From contig NC_089583.1 of the NCBI RefSeq assembly GCF_019320115.1, forward strand, positions 75,719,368 through 75,783,367: a stretch of 64,000 nt of DNA. Reading direction: 5' to 3'. This DNA comes from Miscanthus floridulus (lineage: Eukaryota > Streptophyta > Magnoliopsida > Poales > Poaceae). A program made the position numbers and the translations under genes. Below are positions 24,113 to 34,470 of this stretch, piece after piece. The notes under the pieces are model-generated. The model made no database searches and was not told the DNA's origin. It worked only from the letters and a program-made list of their open reading frames with translations. How positions within the stretch are numbered: the first letter of the stretch is position 1; each line of letters begins with the position of its first letter.

Positions 24113-24425
24113 CTTTCAAAGACTCCCAAGGATGTTGTCAATGGGATGATACCGTTGTATTGTTTGCCTTAGTCTTGGATGATCAATGGCCTCTTGTCCA
24201 TCTTCTAGATCTTCATTATCTTCTTGCTCAAATATGGGTTGTAGGTTCTGTTCTTGAATTAGAGTTGGACTTGCTGCTGCTATCAGGGGGAGTGCGGCAC
24301 TGCCGCTCTGCTGATTTGCAACAGAGGTCTTCTCCCGACCCCCTCAGTATCAAGTACGTCAGCGGAACTTTGTTGATCAGCAGCTTGAGGAACCTCCACT
24401 TTAGTGACTTCGTCTTCTTGTGGTC

Positions 24426-25368
24426 TTATATCAACAATAGCCAATTGCTTGAATCAACTTGCTCCACTTGAGAGCCATTAGATTCATCAAATGTCACATC
24501 TACCGCTATTTTAACTCCCCCGGAGGTTTTGTTGAAAACACGATAGGCATGCTCATTTGATCCATAACCAAGAACAAAACATTCATCAACTTTAGGTGCA
24601 AACTTAGAGGTTTTGGGTTTCTTATTAAGTATGAAACACTTGCACCTAAACACTCTAAATTAGGACACATTTGGTTTGTTATAGGTTAGAAGCTCATATG
24701 AAGTTTTCTTCAACTTCTTGTGTAGGTAGAGGCGGTTGATGGCATGGCAAGCGGTGCTGACAGCTTCGCACCAAAAGAAGGTCCAGTGTCTTGTACTCAT
24801 CTAGCATTGTCCTTGCCATGTCAATTAGTGTACGATTCTTCCTCTCTACTACACCATTTTGTTGAGGGGTGTATGGAGTTGAGAACTCATGTTTGATGCC
24901 TTCTTCATCAAGAAACTCCTCAACTTGAGTGTTCTTGAATTCGGTCCCATTGTCGCTTCTCATTTTCTTGATGGGGAGACCGAACTCCTTTTGAGCTCTT
25001 CTAACAAAAGTCTTCACTTTGTCTCTAACTTGACACTTATCAAACAAGAAAAATACCCAAGTGAAACAGGAATAATCATCAACAATAATAAGACCATATT
25101 TGTTACCCTCGATACTTAGGTAGGTGACCAGTCCAAAGAGATCCATGTGTATGAGCCCCAATGGTTGTGTCATGGTCATGATGCTCTTTGGTGGGTGAGG
25201 TACGCCAACTTGCTTTCTGTCTTGACAAACGCTACATATCCTATCTTTCTCAAAGTGACCATTTGTTAGCCCAAGGATGTGTTCGTCCTTTTGAAGTTTG
25301 GTCAAGTTCCTCATCCCAACATGGGCTAGTCGGCGATGCCAAAGCCACCCCATGCTAGATTTTGCCAC
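24426..25368 (-). pseudogene. Copia integrase (element A)
   Basis: The HHCC zinc-binding part is visible (WHRRLAHVGM, then CSVCQDRKQVG). The catalytic core follows with the three acidic residues in context: HMDLFG, MRSDNGTEF and GVVERKNRTLIDMA. The core frame closes near 24694, and the C-terminal block with KPKTSKFAPKVDECFVLGY lies in another open stretch at 24426-24653, so there is at least one break. Integrase would join the DNA copy into the host chromosome. Confidence 0.9.
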
Positions 25369-25404
25369 TAAACAGTCTCAAGATTAGCTTCACTTTTGTT
25401 GAAA

Positions 25405-25770
25405 TCAACTAGGTAAAGCTTGTTCTTTAAATAACCCTATAAAGACAATAGAGGAATCCTCCCTTCTAAAGACTTCCACACCCTTATCCATAAAGAGACA
25501 ATTGAAGCCCATCTCGCATAATTGAGAGACGGACAACAAATTGTAACCTAACGAATCAACATGTAAAACATTTGTAATTGAATGTTCAAGGGTTATAGCA
25601 ACTTTACCAAGACCAATCACATCCCCCTTAGAGTTGTCTCCAAAGAGAATATTTTCATTTGAGTCCATCTTCGGGGTATATGATGAGAACATACTCCTTT
25701 CTTCGGTCATATGATTTGTACATCCACTATCATGCACCCAACTTGACCCACTGGAGGAGTATGACTGCAA
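25405..25770 (-). pseudogene. Copia protease and pre-integrase part (element A)
   Basis: Contains WVHDSGCTNHMTEE, the aspartic protease active site DSG of Sireviruses, and VLHVDSLGYNLLSVSQLCEM of the gag-pre-integrase segment. The active-site triad is intact, but the reading frame is isolated by stops on both sides. The enzyme would cut the Gag-Pol polyprotein. Confidence 0.85.
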
Positions 25771-26176
25771 AACAGATTTAGTTGCTTGATTTAGGTCCCT
25801 AATTAGACTTGGGGCCTTACATGTTAGTCACAAGAAATTTAGGAACCCAAATAGAAGTATTCTTATATGTGTTGGCTTCCTTTCCAACATATTTAGCAAC
25901 CACTTTTCCACTGCTGTTGTTTCTTAAAACAAAACATGAAGTCAAGCTTTGTCGAGGTGGTTGGAACTTTGGTTGGTAGGCATACTTGTTCATAGTGCCC
26001 CACGCTGATTCCTTTGGCTTCTGCTAAACCTGTTTCTGTTGGGACACCTTTTTCTTGAGCTTAATTTGATCCGGAAGCAAAATTGGTAGCCTTCCCATTT
26101 TTGCGGGGAGCGGCACAACCGGCCTTCACTACGGCACTGCCGCTCTAGACTGCGGCACTGCCGCTGTTTGTGTAGG

Positions 26177-27127
26177 CTAATCTGTACCAACTCTTTCCTT
26201 CCTCTCAAACTCGACACACTCATAGCCATTTATGATATTTCTTCCATTTGTCTTGGCTCCTGCAGTGTGCCCAAGCCCATGCTTGATTGAGGGGTGTCTC
26301 CCTTGCTTGAATTGAGGCACTTTTGAGTCATTTGCCTTCTTGTCACTTACTTGAGCCATACCACTCAAGCAGCCTATGCCAATGATCTCATTGAGTCTAG
26401 CAATTTCTTTTCTCATTGCCTCCATGTTTGCAAGGTTAGTGGAATAAGCATTTAAATCAATATTATAACATTTTCCACAACCTTGACTAGTGGAGGTAGT
26501 AGAGGCATCCTTTGCATTAGAGGGATGTGAGTTGCTATCCCAAAGAATGTTACATTGCAACTCAAGTTCTTTGTGCTTTTCATCTAAGTCACAATACTTT
26601 TTCTTGAGAGCAATATTTTCTTTCTTTGTGATAGCATGGTCCTCTTGTTCTTTGGCCAAGGCCTTGCGCAAGGATTCCATCTCACTTCTCTCTAATGCAA
26701 GAGCTTCCTTGCTAGCAATGTAGGGATCCTCTTGTTGGATAAGAGTTTCCTCTCTAGATTCTAGCTTGGCTTGGACACTCTTTAAGTCCTCCATTAGTTT
26801 AGTGATGAATAGTTTGGTCTTTCCATCTAAGTTCTTAGTTAATTTATCAATTTCTTCATCACTAGAGCTATCACTAATATCACTACTAGAGATATCACTA
26901 GGAGATAGAGGTGGAGGAGCTTTGGCCTTGGATTTAGATTTTACCTTCTCACCCTTTGCCATAAGATAAATGTGAGGGGAGTAGTAGTCATCATCAGACA
27001 TGTTGGTGAAGAGTCTTGGTGAAGAAGATGGCTCATGGATAGCAACGGTTGCAACTTTCTCATCTTCTTCACTTGAGCTTGCCCCATCTCTTCTAAGCCC
27101 GCCAGAGTTGGGAGAGAAGGGGGTGGC
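26177..27127 (-). pseudogene. Sirevirus gag, C-terminal coiled-coil part (element A)
   Basis: Open from about 27127, where the upstream frame closes with TGA at 27128-27130, to 26177. It includes an acidic start, the phrase SPRLFTNMSDDDYYSPHIYL, a Ser/Asp-rich stretch and a long coiled coil (LESREETLIQQEDPYIASKE onward). The N-terminal capsid-like UBN2 domain and the zinc knuckles that should precede it are missing, so the element is broken here. Two copies of the GCGGCACTGCCGC motif lie just downstream (26129-26165), between gag and protease. Confidence 0.75.
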
Positions 27128-27357
27128 TCAGGCCACCAGAACCCTAGCTATTGCCGGAGCTAGGGAAGAAGAGGATAGGCGCATTGATGAGTGCAAATCG
27201 AACGACCAGGGATCGAGCGGGCACGAATTGGACGGAGGAGGCATGTGACTAATGGATTTGCAACATGTCAGTCACCCTTGAAGGAGTATTTCTACAAATT
27301 ATATGGGTATCTAATTGCCATAAAAGATGTTCACTTTTCCTATGTGCATGTGTGCTA

Positions 27358-27617
27358 CTCCCTCCATCACAAATTATAAGTCATTCCAACTTTGTTGAGA
27401 GTCAAAGCATCTTAAGTTTGACCAAATTTATATAATGAAATAACAACATTTATGAAATGAATGTTGTACCATTAGATTCTTCATTAAGTATATTTTCATA
27501 GTATATATCTATTTGATGTCATAAATCTTTGTAATCCTCTCTATAATTTTGGTTAAACTTGAGATATTTTGACTCTCCAAGAAAGTTGGAATGACTAATA
27601 ATTAGGAATGGAGCGAG
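27358..27617. mobile_element. Stowaway-type MITE
   Basis: Bounded by TA (27356-27357 and 27618-27619). Left end CTCCCTCCATCACAAATTAT; the right end, complemented, CTCGCTCCATTCCTAATTAT. This is the classic Tc1/mariner Stowaway signature. 260 bp, AT-rich, no ORF. Confidence 0.85.
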
Positions 27618-27900
27618 TACCATTTAAAATTTGGTATGGCTAGCACCCATCTAGGCGCCTACCCCTCCTACTACGTCTGCTCGTGCCTCCTGCGCCTGCC
27701 CACCCACCCTGCGCCTGTTGCTGTGCTTACCCGACGTTCACATGCTCGTCGACTGAGCTTGAACTGCCACGATGAGATTGAGGAAAGGGAAGGGGGGAAG
27801 GAGAGGAGAGGGCGAGGCGCGCCGCGAGGAAGGCATGAGGTAGGAGCCGAAGCCCTACGACAGGCTGCTGTCAGCGGGCCACTAGCGCCATTGCAGCATG

Positions 27901-28290
27901 TGCAACGCCCAATCTACTTTTGAAACATCCAGAGAAAACATTTGCATCATACGTCTAAAGACAGATGAAACACTTGAAACATGCGATTGAAACATGCATG
28001 TATAGTCATTTGTAACATGTGCAACACCAAGATTTACTTTTGAAACATCTAGATGAAACATTTACAACATACATATGAAACACTTGAAACATAGGATTGG
28101 AACATGCATATTTTGTCATTGTAAGATATGCAATATCCAGATCTACTTTTGAAACATTTAGATAAAACACTTAAAATAAAGGTCTGAAACACTTGAAATC
28201 ATATGCTACATCTAGATCTACTTTTACAACATACAGATAAAACACTTGAAACAAAAGTTAAAAACACCTAAAACAATGAAACATAGCGTT
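27901..28290. repeat. Degenerate tandem repeat, about 4 units
   Basis: Four diverged units begin near 27901, 28021, 28131 and 28207, each with a phrase like ATCTACTTTTGAAACATC followed by AGATAAAACACTTGAAACA. Units shorten from about 120 to 76 bp. The sequence type is frequent in grass DNA transposons, probably Mutator-like. GC-rich blocks on both sides (27640-27890 and 28290-28690) may belong to the same element. Confidence 0.6.
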
Positions 28291-29436
28291 TGTCGTGCGG
28301 CCATGGCCTACCTAGTGGGGAACTACGGTATAGATCGGCGAGGAGGACAGGGAGCGGATAGAGGCCTCTCTGGCGGAGGCGCTGAAGTGGCAACAGTGAG
28401 GCCCAGCTGAGCAGGCCCGCCGCCCAAAGGGGCCCTGCGAGGAGCGCCATCTCCCAGCCCGCTGCTCTCTGTACTGTAGTACTAGCAGTAGGATTGCAGC
28501 CCGTGGTGGAGAAGATGAACAGAAAGCGACAGGCTCCAGCGATGAGCTCGGGCCACGATGCTAGGGTGGGACGGAGGAAGCGGCAGGGATGAAGAGGTGC
28601 CGGTGCGGGCAGCCGTGAGGCGCTGTGGTGGGGAGGAGGAAATGAAAAGGATGGAGGAGGCGCCGGCAGGAGGTGCGTGGCTGCTTCCAATTTGACTGGT
28701 GTGTGCAGATGAAGAAGAAGAGAGAAGAAGAATTGGTGATTTTTTTAATATAAGTACAATATATACTACTCGTACTCTCTGATAGGAGTACTAGCCAAAC
28801 GTCGCAGGTAGGAGCGAGCAGAGTGGACACGTGCGGGGTACGGAAAGGGCAGACGCTCGAGTCAGAGCATTATCATTTAAAACTTATGTATTATTTCTGT
28901 CACTTCCCTCACACACCATTTACTTGCTTGAACAATTGCGGGTGCCCTAGTACTCACAAGGTGCAACATAACATTGAGAACCATTTATGTCTGGGTGCAA
29001 TGCCAAACTTTACCCCTCCTTCAATGACAACATGACCCACCAGCCGGCCTACTCAGCCCTCACATGAAGCCACCGGGCCCGCATCTGACACCACCTTATC
29101 CCCAATGGCGCGCGCTCAATCCCTAATTCGGGAGCTGTCAGCGTGCATTTAAACTTCTAATTCAGTTGAATCATTCATAAATAGGATGGATCGTTGGACA
29201 CGTGATGATGAGATGAAGCAAAAATATCCTCTAGTGTAGACGATGACGTGCTTGTCCGGCTTGCCGATCCGTTTCTATTTTTCGGGTGTAGCTACTGCCG
29301 TATATGTATCTCAAGATTTAGGATGCATATGAAACCCGACGAAGTGTGTATATATGAAGTATGTGATCATATAAATTATCTGGGGTAGTATATATCAAGT
29401 ATGCAAATATACAGAGTATATAATTATTCTTATTTT
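28291..29436. other. Intergenic DNA, no gene recognised
   Basis: GC-rich to about 28700 with proline-rich chance frames (28268-28690 minus), then AT-rich. I see no domain, promoter or RNA gene. Confidence 0.4.
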
Positions 29437-29675
29437 CCCTTTGTGTCTTGGAATATAAGGTATCATAGGAATTCTAGGACATATTACGTGGTAAATCAAA
29501 TGGCACATGTAACTCTTTTTTGGCTACCATATCTGTGTTAGTAATATAAATTAATGGTAGGTATACATATAATGTTGCCTTTTAAACTGAGTTGGAGGAT
29601 TAGTTTACATAGAATCCTTTATAATTTGGGACAAATTTTAAACGTTTAGATACCTTATATTACTATAATGGTATT
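29437..29675. mobile_element. Degenerate MITE with AATATAAGGTATC inverted repeats
   Basis: AATATAAGGTATC at 29452-29464 and its exact complement GATACCTTATATT at 29649-29661 face each other about 185 bp apart in AT-rich DNA. The outer left phrase TTCCCTTTGTGTCTTGG resembles eroded Stowaway-type ends. Confidence 0.45.
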
Positions 29676-30061
29676 ATAACAATATACTAATTAAAAAATA
29701 GAATATGGAATCTTTTAAAAATTTCACGTAATAAGATTTAGAGTATCTTAAAATGAGTATATAACATACTCAAACTGATAAATGAGTATGCATTAGTATG
29801 GAAGGTGGTTTATTGAAGATGAGAGTAGCTACCAACCAAGAGTAGGAAAAACACACTATATATATAATGCTATCAAACATACTCGTGTGTTGTAAGGGAC
29901 GTACAATATATTGTATGGTCCTAAGATCTATAATTAGCTAACTATCTTGTAAGATTTAATTGGTAGGAGTGAAGAACGATGAACCAAGGGGCAGAGAAAA
30001 AAATTAAAATTTTGTACTTTAGTATTCTCTAAAGATTATAGACTGTAGATAAAGATACAAA

Positions 30062-30182
30062 ACATGTCCATGTGTTGCAACGGAATTTACATCTTGCATC
30101 ATCTGTTCTAATACGTTTTAGAATTAGACTTCGTATCATGGTTGGATGTGCGCTATTCTAACTCTTCGAGTGAAAAAGACAC
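30062..30182 (+). repeat. Direct repeat, copy 1 (partner at 31142-31262)
   Basis: Shares GTTCTAATACGTTTTAGAAT and GAGTGAAAAAGACAC with the second copy, with substitutions between. The two are 1.08 kb apart. A related pair, GATGAAGCAAAAATATCCTC at about 29213 and GATGAAGCAACAATATCCTA at about 30753, suggests an old segmental duplication. Confidence 0.65.
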
Positions 30183-30240
30183 TTGGACAGGGAAAAGGAG
30201 AGAGTACCATGGACCAAAATTTGGGAAAGAAATTTTCACT

Positions 30241-30650
30241 CACTACTATAGAATAATTTTTACAGACACCTCCTACTTTTTTCAAGGACAGTTTACTTGA
30301 CAAACCGTCTCTAACCAACTCCGGGAGCACTATTCCTTACAAGCCACTCCTAAAAATACATTTCCAGGTGCAGTTTTGTTAATTAAATCGTCTCGAAAAA
30401 TATATCAGTTTAAGAGAACTGCACGTAAATATCGGCGATTTCTAGGGATGGTTGACTAAGTCAACTATCCTTAGAAATCAATTTTTTGAATAGTTGCAAC
30501 ATAAAGAAATTCATAACCTTTTCAAATAAAGCTAGATGTGAAGGCAAAAATTATATCAAAACTATAGAGCTTGACGAGATCCAAAACTTTATAGTTTGAT
30601 AATTTTTTTTATTTGTGATCTTTTATGGGAGATCATTTACGAATCAAAAT
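30241..30650 (+). mobile_element. CACTA transposon left-end fragment
   Basis: Starts CACTACTATAGAATAATTTT after ACT and continues with the subterminal phrases GACAAACCGTCTC and CTAGGGATGGTTGACTAAG, the style of the grass CACTA family that also forms the right end at 40281. No matching TAGTG end occurs nearby, so it is a fragment or the far left end of a disrupted element. Confidence 0.5.
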
Positions 30651-31141
30651 ATTGATTATAAGATTCATACGTGCGTACAAAAGGATAACATCATATACGT
30701 AGTCAAAGTGACTATGTGGACGGAGATAGATCGAGATAAATGTGATGATGAAATGAAGCAACAATATCCTATACGTAGTCACAAGTGATCGAGAAGGGAA
30801 GGCGGGTAGGGCCTGGCCCCCCTAATGTTCCACTGGCTTCATTAGATATACTCTTTAATCATCTTTAATCACTAGTAATTACCTAAGTAGGTCCGTGTCA
30901 AAGCTCAGTTAAAAGCTCCAAGCAACCGAACATGTAACCAGGAAGCTCCAAGCAGCCAAGCAGGAACCTGGAAGAGTACTAGTTTAGTTTTTCTCCGTTC
31001 TCAAATCAGTAAATCATGTCTCTTAAAGCCAAAGGTCACTAAGTGGGTAGATTAAATAAATGTGATGTTATATCTCATTTATGTTTAAATAAATGAGTAA
31101 ATCATATCTCGGCAATATTATTATATATTCAAATTTTCCAC

Positions 31142-31262
31142 GCGATCATCATTCTAACGAAATTTTACATCTGTCATCATCTTTGTTCTAATACGTTTTA
31201 GAATCGGACTCTGTGTCGTTGTTAGATGTGTGATTCTAACTCATATGAGTGAAAAAGACACA
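31142..31262 (+). repeat. Direct repeat, copy 2
   Basis: Second copy of the 30062-30182 repeat, 0.26 kb beyond the stop codon of the minus-strand zinc-finger gene. Differs mainly by substitutions and small indels. Confidence 0.65.
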
Positions 31263-31521
31263 CAGACACAGATTTTTGTTGTAGTGTGTAGAGAAGAGAA
31301 GATATATAAAGATAGAGATACAAAGTTTGATATAGGATAAACATGTACTCGAAGAAATACACACAGATAGACTTATACTTGTGGTCAAAGAAAGTAGCTT
31401 AAAAACACACAGATTATACATATAAAGTAAAAGATACATTTAGCAGAAAGAAATAACAATGATCGGAACATTATTATACAAAGCCACACGGTAATTCCAT
31501 CATCATGCACGTGTCCCCACA

Positions 31522-32088
31522 CTAGCAGTTCCTCTGTCTGACTGAGGAGTAGCCCAGTCTAAGCTGAAGATCCAGACGTTCTTCCGTGCCATCGCCATGG
31601 CTGCACGCTCCCATCCTCAACTCCAAGTTCTTCCCGTCGGAGTAGTCGTTAGTCGCGGCGGACGATGTCGAGGAGAAACGGTTGCCCAGCTTTTCTAATG
31701 GAACAGCTGGCAGGCCTCCATCGCTGCCGGCAGCGCCGCCGCGCGCTAGCAGCGACGACAAGCTGAGCCCAAGATCAAGAACTGTGCAACTAGGGTTAGG
31801 GTTGGGTGGGGGAGCAACACGGTGTGACATGTACTGCTGGTGGATCAGCCTGGCCCTGTCCAACCTGTGGACGTTCATGTGGCCTCCCAGCCCTTGTGCT
31901 GACCTGAACTCCTTCTTGCAATACCCGCAGGTGTAGGACGACGACGACGACGACGAGGGCGACGACCTTACCTGTGGCGGTGGCGCCGGCGGCCATGAGA
32001 AGGCGGCGGCGGCCAATCTGAAGTTGTCACTGCATGGCTGTTGTTGCTGCTGCTGCAGCTTGATTTGGCCGTCATCTACTGTTTCCAT
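31522..32088 (-). CDS. ra1: RAMOSA1-like C2H2 zinc-finger transcription factor
   Basis: Intact single-exon ORF of 188 codons. A Gln run and Pro/Ser-rich segment precede one EPF/SUPERMAN-type zinc finger (Cys54, Cys57, His70, His74; spacing C-2-C-12-H-3-H). The core reads [13 protein letters not shown], with Gly instead of the usual Ala in QALGGH, a feature of RAMOSA1. Two EAR-type repression motifs follow, LDLGLSL (104-110) and LDLQLRLGY at the C-terminus (172-180). Maize RA1 has about this length, the same layout and both EAR motifs; it controls determinacy of inflorescence branch meristems and recruits a TOPLESS-type co-repressor. The gene is confined to panicoid grasses, which points to the organism. 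A SUPERMAN/RBE-type paralogue is the alternative but fits less well. No lesion is visible. Confidence 0.88.
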   Translation of the reverse strand: METVDDGQIKLQQQQQQPCSDNFRLAAAAFSWPPAPPPQVRSSPSSSSSSSYTCGYCKKEFRSAQGLGGHMNVHRLDRARLIHQQYMSHRVAPPPNPNPSCTVLDLGLSLSSLLARGGAAGSDGGLPAVPLEKLGNRFSSTSSAATNDYSDGKNLELRMGACSHGDGTEERLDLQLRLGYSSVRQRNC

Positions 32089-32158
32089 AGCTAGCTAGTC
32101 GATCGGGTGGCGCGTGTAACTAACTACCTTTGGGGAATGGACAAATGGAGGGAGCTGG

Positions 32159-32200
32159 GAGAGAGAGAGAGAGAGAGTGCTATAAACCAAAGCTGAGCTA
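32159..32200 (-). promoter_or_regulatory. Core promoter/5' UTR of the ra1-like gene
   Basis: On the minus strand GGTTTATAGCAC (about 32180-32191) is a plausible TATA box about 95 bases upstream of the ATG at 32088. Next to it a (GA)n tract (32159-32177), read as (CT)n in the transcript sense, lies in the probable 5' UTR. CT-rich leaders are common in plant genes. Confidence 0.5.
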
Positions 32201-32224
32201 GTTGAGCCACACGCATCAACGCGT

Positions 32225-32625
32225 GAAGGCAAGCTAGAGCACACATGCATGCTTCATGAAGGACTCCAGAATACGCGATCAGCTAATTGCCACATAGAGA
32301 TGGCGTTGTGCGGTTTACAGTTTTCAGAGAGGAAAAAACAAAATGGCCGGTCTGCATGCGTCCATCGGTTCATGCGTGCCCCGGCCGGGCCCCGCGCTCT
32401 CCCCGCTGCTGCGAAAGCGACACACAGACGTGATCCATCATTCCATTGAACTCGACCTGCTGTGTCTCCGATTCTCAAACTTTGCTAAGGGACGGACATG
32501 CATGCTCACACTTGCTTGTGAATTTGCAGATGTAGGCTGCAAGCTACCTAGGTGCTTCCCGCGGCTAGCTACAGGACCTGCACCCATGCATGCATGGGCG
32601 GCAAAACAAAAGGCTGCATGCATCG
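32225..32625 (-). promoter_or_regulatory. RY-motif (CATGCA) cluster upstream of ra1
   Basis: CATGCATG-type RY motifs occur at about 32231 (ACATGCATGCTTCATG), 32355 (GCATGC), 32505 (ACATGCATGCTC), 32586 (CCATGCATGCATGG, a perfect palindrome) and 32613 (GCATGCATC). RY motifs bind plant B3-domain factors. The cluster lies 0.14-0.55 kb upstream of the start codon. Confidence 0.5.
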
Positions 32626-32699
32626 TTGTCACACGAAGCGCAGATGGCCCGGCACACTCAACTTTGACCACACTGAGATAGTAGTGAGGATCGATCAGC

Positions 32700-34153
32700 A
32701 TTTGGTCTTGTAAAAAAAAAAAATCCTTCTTTTACATCTTCAACTTTTCGCAAAATCTTATTTTCTTCTCTTGTGTGTATAAAACCGGTTTTATCATTCT
32801 CAACTTTTAAAAACCATTTATTTTTCATCGTCGCCGTTTTCGATGGCAATTTTAGCCTACTTGTCGCCGTTAAGGGATTATCGACATAAATTGGAATATG
32901 TTGATGGCAGGGGTCAAATAATAGACTTTACAAAAAATATAAATAATTTCTTTCTAAAAAATATCCAAATAGTTTTTTTTTCCTTTTCACAAAGGTCATG
33001 CAACTAAAACAATCCTATAATTTCGTTTAATCTTAGAATTGAAAAAAATGCTTTACCTCGAAAATATGAAACCAGTTTCAGATCCCCCCTTAAGAGCATG
33101 TCCAAGAGACTCTCCATATCCTTTCTCAATGCTAGGAATAGAGATTTTGTTGAGAAACTACCCTCAACCATCTTCTATTCTGAATTTTTCGCTAGCCAAA
33201 AATAGAAGACAAGAATAGCTCTCTAGACTGCGTATGAGATATAGAAAAACTATTAGAAAGTGAAAAGGTATAGAAAACGATTTTTATGCAAATGACTCTC
33301 TAAGTCATGCTCTGTATTCTGTATTTAGCTGAGTTATTTGAATCTACTATAGTCCTGCTTTTGTGTTCATTTACTAGTAGGTGCTTTAGTTATCTGTTAA
33401 AATCAGCCAACGTTAATGAACCCGGACTACCTAGAGGGCTACGTGACTTCAATAACAACAGGTGTCATGTAACCACCTCATACTTGATCCTGTATTTAGT
33501 AAAAGAACACAAACGCCACTTGATCAAGAGTTAATTAGGCATGGTGAGTAGTGCGTAACCAAAATATATGTATGTGCTTTTCAAATAGCTAGCTAGGCAC
33601 ACTGTGAGTATCTCATACTTGATCCTATTTAGTATACACACAAGTGCACCAGGACATAAAGCATGATTTTAGGAAAAATCTAAAAGTGGTTTCATATTTT
33701 TTTTGAGCTAATACAAACTTTCTATAAATTTTCTAGGATTCAAAAAATATATATTTTAGGATTTTTAGTTGCTTGAATTTCCAGGAAAAAGATATTTGCA
33801 TTTTTTTTGAAAATATCATTTATATATTTTAAGTCTATTTGAACTCTAAGCTATCAACATATATAGTTCATATATTTACTTCCCTTGCCACTAATGTGAC
33901 GTCACGTACGCTAAAACCTCCGTCGAAACTATTGAAGGTGTTTGAGACTATTGAAGTTAACGAGAATAAAAACCAGATTTAAGTAGGGAGGGAAATCGGG
34001 CTTTGTGAAACAGGAATGCTAAACAACACTCATGTGTTTTAGCACCCATAAACACATGATTTTTCTCTGTCTCTGATGTGCAGGGCCCACATGTCAGGTT
34101 CCAACTTAAAACACTCAGCCCCGACTCCTCTCCATGCCCCGTACTCCCTCCGT

Positions 34154-34154
<1 letters not shown>
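32700..34154. other. AT-rich upstream intergenic DNA
   Basis: No gene seen. 32700-32960 resembles the end of a Mutator-like element; 33085-33300 has phrases (AAGAGCATGTCCAAGAGACT) seen in MITE ends; neither has a confirmed partner end. The rest is A/T-rich and featureless. Confidence 0.4.

Positions 34155-34197
<43 letters not shown>
34155..34197 (+). repeat. (CT)n microsatellite
   Basis: Uninterrupted CT dinucleotide run of about 21 units. It produces spurious Leu-Ser and Arg-Glu open frames on both strands. Confidence 0.95.
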
Positions 34198-34200
<3 letters not shown>

Positions 34201-34302
34201 GGCGACAGCGACCGGCGACCGGCGAGCTTCTCCCGGCGCCCGCGCCCGCACACCTCCCCGCCCCCGCCCCCGCGCCTGCGCCTCCCCACGCCTGCGCCGG
34301 CC

Positions 34303-34470
34303 ATGGTGGATCCGCGCGAGTTAAGTCTTCTCCTCCTCCTCGTCCTCTTCGTGGATCTATGCCGACCGGAGACAAAGACGACGGCGGCGGTGGCTAGGGT
34401 TCCGACGAGCCTCTCCCCCAAATTTTGTCCTTGTCCTTTCATAGAAAAAAATATTTCTTGTGATATGTGA
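34303..34470 (+). CDS. Possible small secreted peptide or gene 5' fragment
   Basis: ATG in a favourable context (GCCATGG) follows a CT-rich leader. It encodes 55 residues starting MVDPRELSLLLLLVLFVDLC, which resembles a signal peptide, then a basic/Pro/Cys tail ending before TGA. It may be the first exon of a lost gene or chance. No family recognised. Confidence 0.25.
   Translation: MVDPRELSLLLLLVLFVDLCRPETKTTAAVARVPTSLSPKFCPCPFIEKNISCDM

Larger units (their letters stand above)
17920..27127 (-). mobile_element. Sirevirus-type Ty1/copia element A (5' end missing)
   Basis: Minus-strand order, right to left: gag C-terminal part, protease, integrase, reverse transcriptase, RNase H, spacer, extra 'env-like' ORF, 3' LTR. 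PR-INT-RT-RH is the copia order, and an additional ORF between pol and the 3' LTR is a known Sirevirus trait. The 5' LTR, the primer site and the N-terminal gag with its zinc knuckles are absent right of 27127, so the element is truncated. It carries several stops and frameshifts. It sits inside the chromovirus LTR copy ending at 17919. Confidence 0.85.

Noticed and set aside
23227..24471. Plus-strand ORFs opposite the copia pol region
   Set aside because: Shadow frames of the minus-strand reverse transcriptase and integrase.
28268..28690. 140-codon minus-strand ORF, Pro/Leu-rich
   Set aside because: No domain, GC-rich block probably within a DNA transposon; no promoter or splice evidence.
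34039..34470. ORFs with Leu-Ser or Arg-Glu runs around 34160-34197
   Set aside because: Artefact of the (CT)n microsatellite in all frames.
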